Positions 18,159-26,890 of a stretch of 64,000 bases of DNA are shown here, in pieces; position 1 is the first letter of the stretch; every line of letters starts with the position of its first letter. The position numbers and the translations under genes were made by a program. Source of the stretch: Cellvibrio sp. KY-YJ-3 (GTDB lineage: Bacteria > Pseudomonadota > Gammaproteobacteria > Pseudomonadales > Cellvibrionaceae). The notes below the pieces were generated by a model. It made no database searches. It saw only the letters and a list, made by a program, of their open reading frames with translations, and was not told where the DNA came from. Where the stretch lies: assembly GCF_008806955.1 (NCBI RefSeq), contig NZ_CP031727.1, positions 4,044,001-4,108,000 on the forward strand, given 5' to 3'.

Positions 18159-18791
18159 TTAGTGTTGCGCGTAAAGTTTACGCAATTGATGTTTGGGCGT
18201 TTTTGTTAGTTGGTGCATAAAACCAAAGGATAGATCATTGAGCCCCTGCTGCGCACGCAGCTCCTCCAATAAACTCAACCACAAATGCGCGGTGACCTCT
18301 GCATCAGCCAAAGCGCGGTGATAGACACCCTCGGTCGGTAAGTTTTTATAGGCAGCCAAAGTAGCTAATTGATGATTGGGCGCCTGTTGAAATATTCGGC
18401 GCGCCGCCAATAAACTGCAGGCAATACCTGACGAAAAGTATTTTTTGATCCGCTTGAATTCGGCGCGTAGAAACCGCTCGTCAAAACTGGCGTTGTGCGC
18501 AACCAGATTGTGACCGGCGATAAAATCGTAAAAATCGCTCATTACCTCGGCATTATTGCGCGCCTCTTTTACCATCGCATTGGTGATACCGGTGAGATTT
18601 TCAATAAACAGTGGAATACGCACACCAGGATTCATCACCTGCTGGAAGCGATCAGTGATACGCCCATGCTCAATTAATACTGCACCAATTTCTATCGTGC
18701 GATCGCCCATATCAGGCGACAAGCCGGTAGTTTCAAAGTCGAAAACTATTACACTGGCAGCGGAACGCCGTTGAAAATCCAATGTTGTCAT
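18159..18791 (-). CDS. DnaQ-like DEDDh 3'-5' exonuclease
   Basis: 210 residues with all parts of the DEDDh exonuclease fold: VFDFETTGLSP (Exo I), VAHNASFDERFL (Exo II) and YHRALADAEVTAHLW (Exo III, His plus Asp). It resembles the stand-alone Pol III epsilon-like exonucleases rather than DnaQ proper, which is longer and carries a polymerase-binding tail. It probably acts on single-stranded or mismatched DNA ends, or RNA, in the cytoplasm. It reads in the same direction as the HerA-like gene, 33 bases upstream, so an operon is likely. Its promoter lies between it and the minE terminator hairpin. Confidence 0.86.
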   Translation of the reverse strand: MTTLDFQRRSAASVIVFDFETTGLSPDMGDRTIEIGAVLIEHGRITDRFQQVMNPGVRIPLFIENLTGITNAMVKEARNNAEVMSDFYDFIAGHNLVAHNASFDERFLRAEFKRIKKYFSSGIACSLLAARRIFQQAPNHQLATLAAYKNLPTEGVYHRALADAEVTAHLWLSLLEELRAQQGLNDLSFGFMHQLTKTPKHQLRKLYAQH

Positions 18792-18833
18792 TTAATAACC
18801 CAGCAATTACCCGATAATTTTTACTTTATAAAC

Positions 18834-18870
18834 AAAAAAGGGACGCGCTTACACAGCGCGTCCCTTTTTT
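18834..18870. terminator. Bidirectional intrinsic terminator after minE
   Basis: A perfect 10-bp stem (gggacgcgct / agcgcgtccc, 18840-18849 with 18855-18864) with a five-base loop, flanked by A6 on the left and T6 on the right. On the - strand it follows minE and would end the minCDE transcript. Confidence 0.9.
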
Positions 18871-18899
18871 ATTGGCTGCAGAATCACACTGCACACGGT

Positions 18900-19157
18900 T
18901 TAATCCGGCAGTGTGATGTTCAATTCCAACACCGAACAGTTGTCAGAATTGTCGAGGTTCACAGTCACCTGATCGGATTCGATGTGAATGTATTTGCGAA
19001 TTACCGCAATAATTTCCTGCTGCATTTGCGGCAGGAAATCCGGCTGGTGCAAGTTGCGTTTAGTACGCTCATGCGCCACGATAATTTGCAAACGTTCCTT
19101 TGCTACAGATGCCGATGACGGCGCGCGCTTCTTGCGCAAGTAATCAAAAATGCTCAC
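18900..19157 (-). CDS. minE: Cell division topological specificity factor MinE
   Basis: 85 residues, the usual MinE size. The N-terminal amphipathic membrane-targeting helix (MSIFDYLR), the MinD-contact region ([15 protein letters not shown]) and the C-terminal dimerisation strands ([19 protein letters not shown]) are all present. MinE stimulates MinD ATPase and drives pole-to-pole oscillation so that the Z-ring forms at mid-cell. It follows minD by three bases in a minC-minD-minE operon and is the last gene before a strong terminator. Confidence 0.96.
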   Translation of the reverse strand: MSIFDYLRKKRAPSSASVAKERLQIIVAHERTKRNLHQPDFLPQMQQEIIAVIRKYIHIESDQVTVNLDNSDNCSVLELNITLPD

Positions 19158-19160
19158 GGC

Positions 19161-19970
19161 TTATACCCCCAGCAAACGCTTAAGGAAACTTTTCTTTTCC
19201 GCTTCCAGGAAACGGTGAGGAATATCTTTACCCAGCAGGCGATCCACTGCGTCGTTGTAGGCCTGACCTGCAGCAGTTGCGTCGTCGAGAATCACCGGAG
19301 TACCCTGATTCGACGCTTTTAATACCGCTTCTGATTCGGGAATTACACCCAGCAGCGGAATGGCAAGAATTTCTTCTACATCGCTAACACTTAACATTTC
19401 ACCCGCCTCTACGCGCACCGGGTTGTAGCGAGTGAGTAGCAAATGCTCTTTGATTGGCTCCAGATTTTGCTCAGCGCGACGCGACTTGCTTTGCAGAATA
19501 CCGAGAATACGATCCGAGTCACGCACGGAAGATACTTCCGGGTTGGTGACTACAATCGCGATATCGGCGAAATACAATGCCATCAAAGCGCCCTGTTCAA
19601 TACCGGCAGGGGAATCACACACTATGTATTCAAAATCTTTAGACAATTCATTAATAACAGTTTCCACACCCTCGCGGGTGAGTGCGTCTTTATCGCGAGT
19701 TTGCGAGGCAGGCAGAACGTACAAACCTTCTGTGCGTTTATCTTTGATTAACGCTTGATTCAATGTCGATTCGCCTTTCACAACATTTACGAAGTCGTAA
19801 ACAACGCGGCGTTCACAACCCATAATCAGATCGAGGTTACGCAAACCCACGTCAAAATCGATAACCACGGTTTTATGGCCGCGCATCGCCAAGCCGGTGC
19901 TGATTGCTGCGCTGGAGGTGGTTTTGCCCACTCCGCCTTTACCTGATGTAACAACGATAATCTTGGCCAA
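19161..19970 (-). CDS. minD: Septum site-determining ATPase MinD
   Basis: 269 residues when started at TTG 19970, which has AAAGGAG at good spacing and gives the canonical N terminus LAKIIVVTSGKGGVGKTT; the longer ORF upstream is not conserved. Deviant Walker A KGGVGKT, DFDVGLRNLDLIMGCERRVVYDF, DSPAGIE, and the C-terminal amphipathic membrane-targeting helix (FLKRLLG) are all intact. MinD binds membrane in its ATP form, recruits MinC to block FtsZ and is released by MinE. The rare start codon may lower its translation relative to its partners. Confidence 0.96.
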   Translation of the reverse strand: MAKIIVVTSGKGGVGKTTSSAAISTGLAMRGHKTVVIDFDVGLRNLDLIMGCERRVVYDFVNVVKGESTLNQALIKDKRTEGLYVLPASQTRDKDALTREGVETVINELSKDFEYIVCDSPAGIEQGALMALYFADIAIVVTNPEVSSVRDSDRILGILQSKSRRAEQNLEPIKEHLLLTRYNPVRVEAGEMLSVSDVEEILAIPLLGVIPESEAVLKASNQGTPVILDDATAAGQAYNDAVDRLLGKDIPHRFLEAEKKSFLKRLLGV

Positions 19971-20076
19971 GGGAGGCTCCTTTAAATAACAAAACTGGCT
20001 AAATAAAAAATAATGGATAGATAACAAATCATGGATAGTTAAACAAAATCCGGAAATATCAAATGGGCATGCACAT

Positions 20077-20835
20077 CTAGCTATTTACCAATGCGTCCAC
20101 AACCACTTTTTCGCCCTGCAGTGATACCTGCACAGGCTTTTTGAATAATTCTTTTGGCAGGGAATCCTGCAATACAAAATTACCTGCCACCGAAACTAAT
20201 TCCGCCTCCATTTGCTGGCAGAAAATGCGCGCCGTTTCATCGCCTTTTACACCGGCAAGTGCACGGCCGCGCAGGGTGCCGTAAATATGGATATGGCCAT
20301 CAGCCAAGACTTCCGCACCTTCACTGACTTGCGCCAGAACAATCAAATCCGCGCCTTCCGCGTAAATCTGTTGGCCTGAGCGCACCGGGCGAGTAATGAC
20401 TTTGCTCTGGCGCTGCACCAGTCGCTCTTCAATCACAGTTTCAACAACGGTTTCCACAACACGCTCAACCACCGTTTCTACCGCAGCAGGTGTATCTTGT
20501 TTGGGGAGTTTAAGCGCGCGCTCACTGGGGGTTGGCAATATGGCCAGACCGGTCTTGTTGACTGGCGCTAACAATACCTCAGGTACGCCGCTAAAACCTA
20601 GTGGTTGTAAATCCAGTTCGCGGCAAATAGTCAGTAAATCCGCTATTTTTTTCAGGCTTTCCGGATTTTCAAGACGATCCAGATTAATCAATACCGGGGA
20701 GTTCACAAAGAACTGCGGCGCTTGGGTAATTTTCTCTTTCAGTTCGTCTATCAAACTCTTGGGTTCGTAGCGAATAATCGCTAATACCACTACGGTAATA
20801 GCACTACCTTTTAATTGAAAATTCACATCAATCAT
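20077..20835 (-). CDS. minC: Septum site-determining protein MinC with a Val/Glu-repeat linker
   Basis: 252 residues from ATG 20835 (MIDVNFQLKGSAITV); an upstream in-frame ATG at 20913 adds a basic, unconserved leader. The N-terminal FtsZ-inhibiting domain (about 1-105) and the C-terminal beta-helix (about 155-252: VRSGQQIYAEGADLIVL, GAEVLADGHIHIYGTLRGRALAGVKG) are clear. Between them is a repetitive linker built from ETVVE/ERVVE units. MinC blocks Z-ring assembly at the poles when bound to MinD. First gene of the operon; about 100 bases separate it from minD. Confidence 0.94.
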   Translation of the reverse strand: MIDVNFQLKGSAITVVVLAIIRYEPKSLIDELKEKITQAPQFFVNSPVLINLDRLENPESLKKIADLLTICRELDLQPLGFSGVPEVLLAPVNKTGLAILPTPSERALKLPKQDTPAAVETVVERVVETVVETVIEERLVQRQSKVITRPVRSGQQIYAEGADLIVLAQVSEGAEVLADGHIHIYGTLRGRALAGVKGDETARIFCQQMEAELVSVAGNFVLQDSLPKELFKKPVQVSLQGEKVVVDALVNS

Positions 20836-21120
20836 GCGCGGCTCTCGGCGTTCGGCTCTGGGTTTTCGGGTATGAGGGGCAATACTGCAGTTTGTATTAC
20901 AGCGGTGCGCCATTATCGGGGCGCTTGTTGATTAGTCAAGCAACAGCGTAAGCAGTACAGATAAGTAGTGAAGACCGAGGGAGCTATAACCGGGAGCAAA
21001 GCGGTGATAAACAGTTCAGCCAGCATTAAGCCCCGTGCGCCTATAAATGAACCATGAGCGCCAATCCGCCCTCTAATGGGTGCTTGGGTTGATAAATGCG
21101 TGATAACAGTGAGAAGCATC
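20836..21120. promoter_or_regulatory. Divergent region between minC and the DUF3300 gene
   Basis: About 285 bases expected to hold the leftward min operon promoter and the rightward promoter of the DUF3300 lipoprotein gene. No clear palindrome or RNA gene was seen. Confidence 0.4.
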
Positions 21121-22650
21121 ATGACTAGCCAGCTACTGCAACGCCCCGGAAAACTAGCGTTAACACTCAGCCTGCTGTTGCCGTTACTGGTGGGTTGTAC
21201 CACCACTAACGCCGTGGAGCCTCCAGCCTATCGCGGTGCCGCGACGCAAGCGAGCTTTAGTGAAGCGCAGTTGGATTCACTGCTCGCCCCTGTCGCCCTC
21301 TACCCCGACACGGTTTTATCCCATGTGCTGATCGCATCCACCTACCCGCTTGAAGTGGTGGAGGCAGACCGCTGGGCGCGCAATAACCCGCGCTATAAAG
21401 GGGAAGATGCCGTTAATGCAGTAGACAATCAGGATTGGGACCCCAGCGTAAAAGCCTTGGTCGCCTTCCCTGAAATTTTAAAGCGCATGAGCGATGACTT
21501 GGATTGGACCCAGCAGTTGGGTGACGCCTTTCTCGCCAATGAAGAGCGGGTGATGGACAGTATCCAGAACCTGCGTAACCGCGCGTATGATTCGGGTAAT
21601 TTGGACAAAGTTGAACATGTGCGAGTGATTCGCGAAGAGCGAACCATTGTAATTGAACCCTCGGTTGAGCGAGTGGTGTATGTACCCGCTTACGATACCC
21701 GCGTGGTGTATGGCAGCTGGTGGTGGCCGGACTACCCACCGGTGTATTGGCACTACCCCAGCAGCTATGTCTTTGTATCCGGTTTCTACTGGGGCCCCCG
21801 CGTTTACCTCGGCCCCCGCTTTTATTTCAGCGCGGTACATTGGCATCACCGCCGTGTGGTAGTGGTAGATCACCACCACCATCACCGCTTTTACAACAGC
21901 CGGAGTATTGTGCGTCACAGCAATGCCCGTCATTGGCACCACAACCCCGTGCATAGACGCGGCGTGGCCTATTACGACAATCACACCCGCGAACGCTTCA
22001 ATAGCCCACGCGAAAGCTATCGGGATACCCGCGAGTACCGTAGCAATCTGCGCGACAACAACATCGCACCTAACCGCGCACGGGATCAACGCCAGGGGCG
22101 CGACGAGCAATTCCAGCAACGTCTGGAGCGCCGCCAGGCTGGCCCTATTGGCGGTAACGATGCGCGTGCAAGGATCTACGGTGGCGATGAACAGCGCAAT
22201 CCCGCCCGTGCCGAGCAACTGCGCGAGCGTATGAATAATCGTGCCGAACACAATCGCCCGGAGCAACAGTCACCGCGTATTCGTCAGGGCGAGGAACAGC
22301 CGCGGGTGCGCAATTTCCAAACAGAGCGGGAAAACAACCAGGTAGAGCGTCAGAGTCGGCAACTGGAACGTCGCGATAATGCTGTGCAACAGCCTGCAGC
22401 CAGAACCCAACAACCGGAATATCGGGTACAGCCCAGTCCAAACACAAACCAGGAACGGCAGCGCATTTATCGCACCGAGCAACCCAGCAGGCAGATAGAA
22501 CCGAGCCGCATGGAGCGGATCCAAACCCAGCGCCCGCAGCCAGTGGAGCGCGCCCAATCCCGTTTCCAGACTAACGAGCGCCGCGAAACGCCCCGTGTAG
22601 ATCGCGGCAGTGACAACCGCGCCGGTATGCGCGGTGAACGCGAACGCTAA
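21121..22650 (+). CDS. DUF3300 lipoprotein with long Arg/Gln/Asn-rich tail
   Basis: 509 residues from ATG 21121, which gives a lipoprotein signal peptide ending in LLVGC (Cys about residue 27). Residues about 50-250 are the DUF3300 domain: LLAPVALYPDTVLSHVLIASTYPLEVVEADRW, DPSVKALVAFPEIL, VYVPAYDTRVVYGSWWWPDYPPVYW. This is followed by a Trp/Tyr/His-rich stretch with a run of His (about 265-275) and then about 230 residues of low-complexity Arg, Gln, Asn, Glu and Pro. Function of the family is unknown; envelope location is inferred from the lipobox. A hairpin follows the stop. The tail might bind polyanions or metals, but that is speculation. Confidence 0.85.
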   Translation: MTSQLLQRPGKLALTLSLLLPLLVGCTTTNAVEPPAYRGAATQASFSEAQLDSLLAPVALYPDTVLSHVLIASTYPLEVVEADRWARNNPRYKGEDAVNAVDNQDWDPSVKALVAFPEILKRMSDDLDWTQQLGDAFLANEERVMDSIQNLRNRAYDSGNLDKVEHVRVIREERTIVIEPSVERVVYVPAYDTRVVYGSWWWPDYPPVYWHYPSSYVFVSGFYWGPRVYLGPRFYFSAVHWHHRRVVVVDHHHHHRFYNSRSIVRHSNARHWHHNPVHRRGVAYYDNHTRERFNSPRESYRDTREYRSNLRDNNIAPNRARDQRQGRDEQFQQRLERRQAGPIGGNDARARIYGGDEQRNPARAEQLRERMNNRAEHNRPEQQSPRIRQGEEQPRVRNFQTERENNQVERQSRQLERRDNAVQQPAARTQQPEYRVQPSPNTNQERQRIYRTEQPSRQIEPSRMERIQTQRPQPVERAQSRFQTNERRETPRVDRGSDNRAGMRGERER

Positions 22651-22657
22651 GATCATT

Positions 22658-22680
22658 GGCCCCGCAGCTCATGCGGGGCC
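22658..22680 (+). terminator. GC-rich hairpin after the DUF3300 gene
   Basis: Perfect 9-bp stem (ggccccgca / tgcggggcc) with a five-base loop, seven bases after the stop codon. The following bases (ctcactttcc) form only a weak U tract, so termination may be partial. Confidence 0.6.
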
Positions 22681-22802
22681 CTCACTTTCCGCCTCCTGAA
22701 AAAGCACAGCGCTGTGCAATCAATCAACTAACTTTTATACTACTGCAACATTGGTGGATCACACTCGCTTCACCCTCTAGCACAACAGAGCATTTCTTTC
22801 CC

Positions 22803-23357
22803 ATGCAGAAAATCGCACAACTTTTTCGTTTACTGATACTGATTGCATTCACTTCAACATTACTGGCCTGTAGCACCCATCGCTCTGCGCAAGACACCTG
22901 GCCAGACGCCATGCCTTCCCGCGCGTATTTTGTAAAAGTGTATGAGGCAGACAAAATCAATAAGCAAATCCAGACAAGAGATGAATACCTCACCTGGATT
23001 CTGCGTTTTTATAATGGCTGGGAGTTGTATCGCCGCGGCTGGATCAAAATGACCGATGAGCTGGTTGCCCAGGTACAAGATCCGCAACAAGTCACTGAAA
23101 TCCGCTACAAAATCGACCGCATAGGGCGTTTGGTATCGGGCGAATGGGCTAAAAAGTCGGATACGCGCACTATTTATCTGCGCCATGTATCCATCTGGGG
23201 TAACGCGTTGTTGGAATCACTTGATCGCGACCAAGCCCTGCCCTTGATCAATCAAGTAAATCAGGATGTGGATGACCTGCTGGCACACAGAATCAAACCC
23301 GAGGTGATTACCGCCGACCGCTATTTCCCTGCCGATGAAGATGATCCTTTTTTGTAA
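22803..23357 (+). CDS. Hypothetical lipoprotein
   Basis: 184 residues from the ATG at 22803, giving a textbook lipoprotein signal (MQKIAQLFRLL, hydrophobic core, STLLAC). The in-frame extension upstream to 22656 has no signal and crosses a hairpin, so it is rejected. The mature part is charged and alpha-helical with several Trp and Tyr residues (YLTWILRFYNGWELYRRGW). I do not recognise the family. It is followed by a strong terminator, and the DUF3300 hairpin precedes it, so it is probably a single-gene transcript. Confidence 0.72.
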   Translation: MQKIAQLFRLLILIAFTSTLLACSTHRSAQDTWPDAMPSRAYFVKVYEADKINKQIQTRDEYLTWILRFYNGWELYRRGWIKMTDELVAQVQDPQQVTEIRYKIDRIGRLVSGEWAKKSDTRTIYLRHVSIWGNALLESLDRDQALPLINQVNQDVDDLLAHRIKPEVITADRYFPADEDDPFL

Positions 23358-23386
23358 GTAGTTCAGATCTCACCGCCCCAAAAACA

Positions 23387-23410
23387 AAAAATCCCCAACT
23401 GGGGATTTTT
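23387..23410. terminator. Bidirectional intrinsic terminator
   Basis: Perfect 10-bp stem (aaaaatcccc / ggggattttt) with loop aact, between two convergent genes (the + strand lipoprotein and the - strand S2P-type protease); it can serve both. Confidence 0.88.
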
Positions 23411-23439
23411 GCGTTAAGCGAACCAGATTAAACAACAAC

Positions 23440-24552
23440 CTAAGAAGCCAGTACCTTAATTGCAATCTCGGAACCCGGCAGTTCATCGGCGGCGATCAAT
23501 AAAATCATACCGATAAACATCGCCACTACGGCTAAATACCACAGTACTGAAAACCAGATGCCGTAGCGTGTTAAAGGGGGAATATCCTCCGCTAAACCTA
23601 CGCGCCAACCAGCAAGAATATCAATTACTCCCAGCACAATAAAAAAGGTGATGAAATACAAACCCAACTTCCACGCCAATACAAAACACAGCGCGGAAAT
23701 AATGAGCAAAGCCACCAATGCCAGATAATTGCGCCCGGAAAACACCAGCGATTTAACCACGCGCCCACCATCCAGCGGATGTACAGGAATCAGGTTAAAC
23801 AAGTTCAACAGCGCACTGGTGGATGCCACCAAACCGGCAAAATGGCTTCCGGTAATCAGATACACGATATAAAAGGCTACCGTCAGGATCAGGCCAAATA
23901 CCGGCCCCATCATGGAAATATACACATCCTGCCAGCGGGTTTTAGGCATATCACCCACCGCCAAACCACCCACAAACGGAATCAAATACATACCCTTGGT
24001 GGGCAGACCACATTTTTTCATCGCCCGTAAATGACCATATTCGTGAAATACCAATACGCCAATTAACGCCAGCGCAAATTCCAGGGTAAACATCACGCTG
24101 TACACGGCAACCGACGCGGCCATCAAGGCGACCTTTACCACTTGTGCGGCTTTTAAAAACTTGAAGGCGATTAACCCAATCGATAACCAGGAGTTACTCT
24201 TACCGGGAGCAGGCGCCGCACCTGGATTTACCCCATCGGCCAAGGTTTGCTGTTGCGCTGCAAACGCCTGGGCGGCAACCTGCTGCTCGGTAGAAACCGG
24301 CGCACGGCCTTCAATGACGCACTGCGTGTTGAGCCACAATTCGTAGTTCACGTCCCCTGCACGCAAGTTGAGTACATAAACCAATTTCATCGCCCCCAGT
24401 GCCGGCACGACAAACTCGTGGGTGCTAGTGATCCCAAAATTGCGGCTGCTGGACATCAACTGCCCATCAACCACGACTTGTTCTTCTCCCGTTGCCGGTG
24501 TCGCTGCGACCATAAATTCGTGGCCGGCATAGTCAAACGAAAATAACTGCAT
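23440..24552 (-). CDS. Site-2-protease-type M50 membrane metallopeptidase
   Basis: 370 residues. A soluble N-terminal part (about 1-120, ending in a Pro/Ala/Gly-rich linker) precedes several membrane helices. The intramembrane zinc site is complete: HEYGH at 170-174 and NLIPVHPLDGGR with the third ligand D261. A conserved GGLA strand near 195 is also typical of S2P proteins. The family cuts substrates within the membrane, often to release regulators; the substrate here is unknown. There is no PDZ domain, so it is not RseP. It lies alone, sharing a terminator with the convergent lipoprotein gene. Confidence 0.87.
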   Translation of the reverse strand: MQLFSFDYAGHEFMVAATPATGEEQVVVDGQLMSSSRNFGITSTHEFVVPALGAMKLVYVLNLRAGDVNYELWLNTQCVIEGRAPVSTEQQVAAQAFAAQQQTLADGVNPGAAPAPGKSNSWLSIGLIAFKFLKAAQVVKVALMAASVAVYSVMFTLEFALALIGVLVFHEYGHLRAMKKCGLPTKGMYLIPFVGGLAVGDMPKTRWQDVYISMMGPVFGLILTVAFYIVYLITGSHFAGLVASTSALLNLFNLIPVHPLDGGRVVKSLVFSGRNYLALVALLIISALCFVLAWKLGLYFITFFIVLGVIDILAGWRVGLAEDIPPLTRYGIWFSVLWYLAVVAMFIGMILLIAADELPGSEIAIKVLAS

Positions 24553-24709
24553 AAATTACAACTCAACATTCATCAATAAAATTTCACAACCCAAACACAC
24601 CAAACATACACCCCGCCGGAGTTTTGCTGGCCTTAACCCCACCTTGCTAATAAACTGTGCGCTATTCGCGCACAGCGCTCAATCTGCAACGTCTTTCACT
24701 GAGTCAAGT

Positions 24710-25540
24710 ATGTTACGTATAGGTCAGCAAAACCGCTTAAAAATCATCAAACACACCGATTTCGGCATTTTTCTTGATGGTGGCAAGTTTGGCAACATCT
24801 TATTACCCAAACGCTACGTGGCAGCTGATATGAAAATCGGCGAAGAGTTGGATGTATTTATTTATCTGGACTCAGACGACTGCATCATCGCCACCACCCT
24901 TACCCCTAAAGCCATGGTGGGTGAATGTGCGTTTTTGGAAGTGAAAGAAGTGAACAACGTGGGGGCATTTTTGGATTGGGGTCTACCCAAAGATTTACTG
25001 GTGCCTTACAGCGAGCAGCACAAACCCATGGAAGTGGGCCGCTCTTATGTGGTGTGTATTTATCAAGATGAATACACCGGCCGCATTACCGCGTCCTCGC
25101 GGTTAAACCGCCATTTGGAAGAGCGCGCCAGTGGTTTGCGCGCGCAGCAAGCCGTAGATTTAATTATTTGCGGCCGCAGCGATATGGGTTACAAAGCCGT
25201 TGTAAATCACACTCACCTGGGGCTTATTTTCCGCGACGATGCATTCCGTACCCTGCTCTACGGCGAAAAAGTAAAAGGTTATATCAAAGCAATTCGCGCT
25301 GATCGAAAAATTGATTTGAGTTTGCAAAAACACGCACGCGACACCAAAGAAGATTTAGCCGAAAAAATTCTCAGCGATCTGGAACAAAAAGGCGGCGTCT
25401 CCTACTTGACCGACAAAAGCGACCCGGATGCTATTCATAAAGCGTTTAACGTAAGCAAAGGCAATTACAAAAATGCCCTGAGCTTGCTTTATAAACAACG
25501 CAAAATTTTGATCGAAAAAGATAAAATTACTCTCGTATAA
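24710..25540 (+). CDS. cvfB: CvfB-like S1-domain RNA-binding protein
   Basis: 276 residues from the ATG at 24710 (MLRIGQQNRLKII); the ORF can be extended by 22 residues, but that part is not conserved. It is composed of S1-like OB-fold units (LEVKEVNNVGAFLDWGLPKDLLVPY; VKGYIKAIRADRKIDLSLQ) and a C-terminal winged helix (ILSDLEQKGGVSYLTDKSDPDAIHKAFNVSKGNYKNALSLLYKQ), the CvfB/YitL arrangement. Family members bind RNA and in Staphylococcus affect virulence-factor expression. Here a cytoplasmic RNA-binding role is inferred. It lies 24 bases before the oxidoreductase gene. Confidence 0.86.
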   Translation: MLRIGQQNRLKIIKHTDFGIFLDGGKFGNILLPKRYVAADMKIGEELDVFIYLDSDDCIIATTLTPKAMVGECAFLEVKEVNNVGAFLDWGLPKDLLVPYSEQHKPMEVGRSYVVCIYQDEYTGRITASSRLNRHLEERASGLRAQQAVDLIICGRSDMGYKAVVNHTHLGLIFRDDAFRTLLYGEKVKGYIKAIRADRKIDLSLQKHARDTKEDLAEKILSDLEQKGGVSYLTDKSDPDAIHKAFNVSKGNYKNALSLLYKQRKILIEKDKITLV

Positions 25541-25564
25541 AAATTCACACTGGCACCACACAAT

Positions 25565-26545
25565 ATGAACAAGAACAAAACAATCCGCTGGGGCATTATT
25601 GGTGTTGGCAGTGTGTGCGAAGTAAAAAGTGGCCCGGGGTTTTACAAAAACCCCAACTCGCAATTGCTTGCGGTGATGCGTCGTGATCTTGAAAAAGCCA
25701 AAGACTATGCGCTACGCCATGAAGTCCCACGCTGGTATGACAATGCCGAAGCGCTGTTCAGCAATCCAGATATAGATGCCATTTATATCGCAACTCCACC
25801 CGCGCAACACAAAAACTACGCACTGGCAGCACTGGCCGCAGGCAAAGATGTCTATATCGAAAAACCCGTCACTCTCAATGCAGACGAATGCAAACAACTG
25901 ATTGCTGCCGCCGAACAAAGTAGCAACAAAGTGTGTGTCGCGCACTACCGCCGCGCAATGCCCTGCTTTGTAAAAATTAAAGAGCTGTTGCGCACCGGTG
26001 CCATAGGCACACCACTACTGGCACAGATTGATATGTTGCGCCCCGCGCCTACAACACCGCCAAACGAAAATAATTGGCGACTTGACCCCGCCATTTCCGG
26101 CGGCGGTTTGTTTCACGATTTAGCACCGCATCAATTGGATTTAATGCTGCACTGGTTTGGCGGCGTAAACGCAGCCAAGGGGTTTTCACTTAACCAACGT
26201 CAATTGAGTGCAGCAGATGATCTGGTACAAGGTTGGGCGCAATTGGAATCCGGTGTTGTACTGCAAGGCCGTTGGCACTTTACCCTGGCGCCAATGTATA
26301 AGCGCGATCACTGTGAAATTATCGGGACACAAGGCAGTATCAGTTTCAGCTTTTTTGATGACACCGAGTTTCACGTCATTAATGGCGATGGTAAACACAG
26401 CATCAAGATGAATTATCCGCCGCATGTGCAACAGCCATTAATTGCACAGGTAAACGACTATTTCCGCGGCGAAGGTGACAACCCTTGCAGCTTGCAGGAT
26501 GCATTGGCCGTGATGGAATTAATGGATTGTTTTAGCGCCATTTGA
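25565..26545 (+). CDS. Gfo/Idh/MocA-family NAD(P)-dependent oxidoreductase
   Basis: 326 residues. N-terminal Rossmann fold (WGIIGVGSVCEVKSGPGFY), the IYIATPPAQHKNYALAALAAGKDVYIEKPVT segment with the catalytic EKP lysine near residue 100, and the SGGGLFHDLAPHQLDLMLHWFG C-terminal motif with the family's conserved His. The family oxidises or reduces sugars and sugar derivatives. No neighbouring gene fixes the substrate; cvfB lies just upstream, and about 345 non-coding bases follow. It is probably cytoplasmic, without a signal peptide, so it is not a glucose-fructose oxidoreductase of the exported type. Confidence 0.85.
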   Translation: MNKNKTIRWGIIGVGSVCEVKSGPGFYKNPNSQLLAVMRRDLEKAKDYALRHEVPRWYDNAEALFSNPDIDAIYIATPPAQHKNYALAALAAGKDVYIEKPVTLNADECKQLIAAAEQSSNKVCVAHYRRAMPCFVKIKELLRTGAIGTPLLAQIDMLRPAPTTPPNENNWRLDPAISGGGLFHDLAPHQLDLMLHWFGGVNAAKGFSLNQRQLSAADDLVQGWAQLESGVVLQGRWHFTLAPMYKRDHCEIIGTQGSISFSFFDDTEFHVINGDGKHSIKMNYPPHVQQPLIAQVNDYFRGEGDNPCSLQDALAVMELMDCFSAI

Positions 26546-26890
26546 ATAAATGTTTTATTACACGCCAATAAAATTAAAAAAATAAAATTAAAAAACCGCA
26601 CCAAATTATTGCCTGACCATTTTGATTGCACCGCACCAACACATCACCTTGTCGTCTAAAATTTTATTAATTATTTTTTCACTCTGAATTGCGCATTAGT
26701 TGTGCGCAACATCACACACTTTTACCCGTTTTTGCGCGGCAAGCTTTTTGCTTATTACTAGAATGTAAAAAGTTATACATCCACCAAACAATTCAGACTG
26801 CATGGGCGTGCACATTCGCGTGCAATAGACCAACAACTCTGAATGCACTCTTCGTAATTCAATCTAACCCGAAAAACGCAAGGAGTTGTG
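26546..26890. promoter_or_regulatory. AT-rich leader upstream of the TonB-dependent receptor
   Basis: About 345 bases without a gene. The first part repeats the unit aataaaattaaaaa in tandem (around 26565-26595). The final ten bases hold AGGAG (26881-26885), the ribosome site of the receptor gene. No tRNA or riboswitch was recognised. Confidence 0.5.

Noticed and set aside
21478-22266. 262-residue - strand open frame inside the DUF3300 gene
   Set aside because: Its repetitive composition mirrors the low-complexity coding strand; it has no ribosome site or family match.
22656-22802. 5' extension of the hypothetical lipoprotein gene
   Set aside because: It spans the hairpin after the DUF3300 gene and would hide the lipoprotein signal; the ATG at 22803 is far better.
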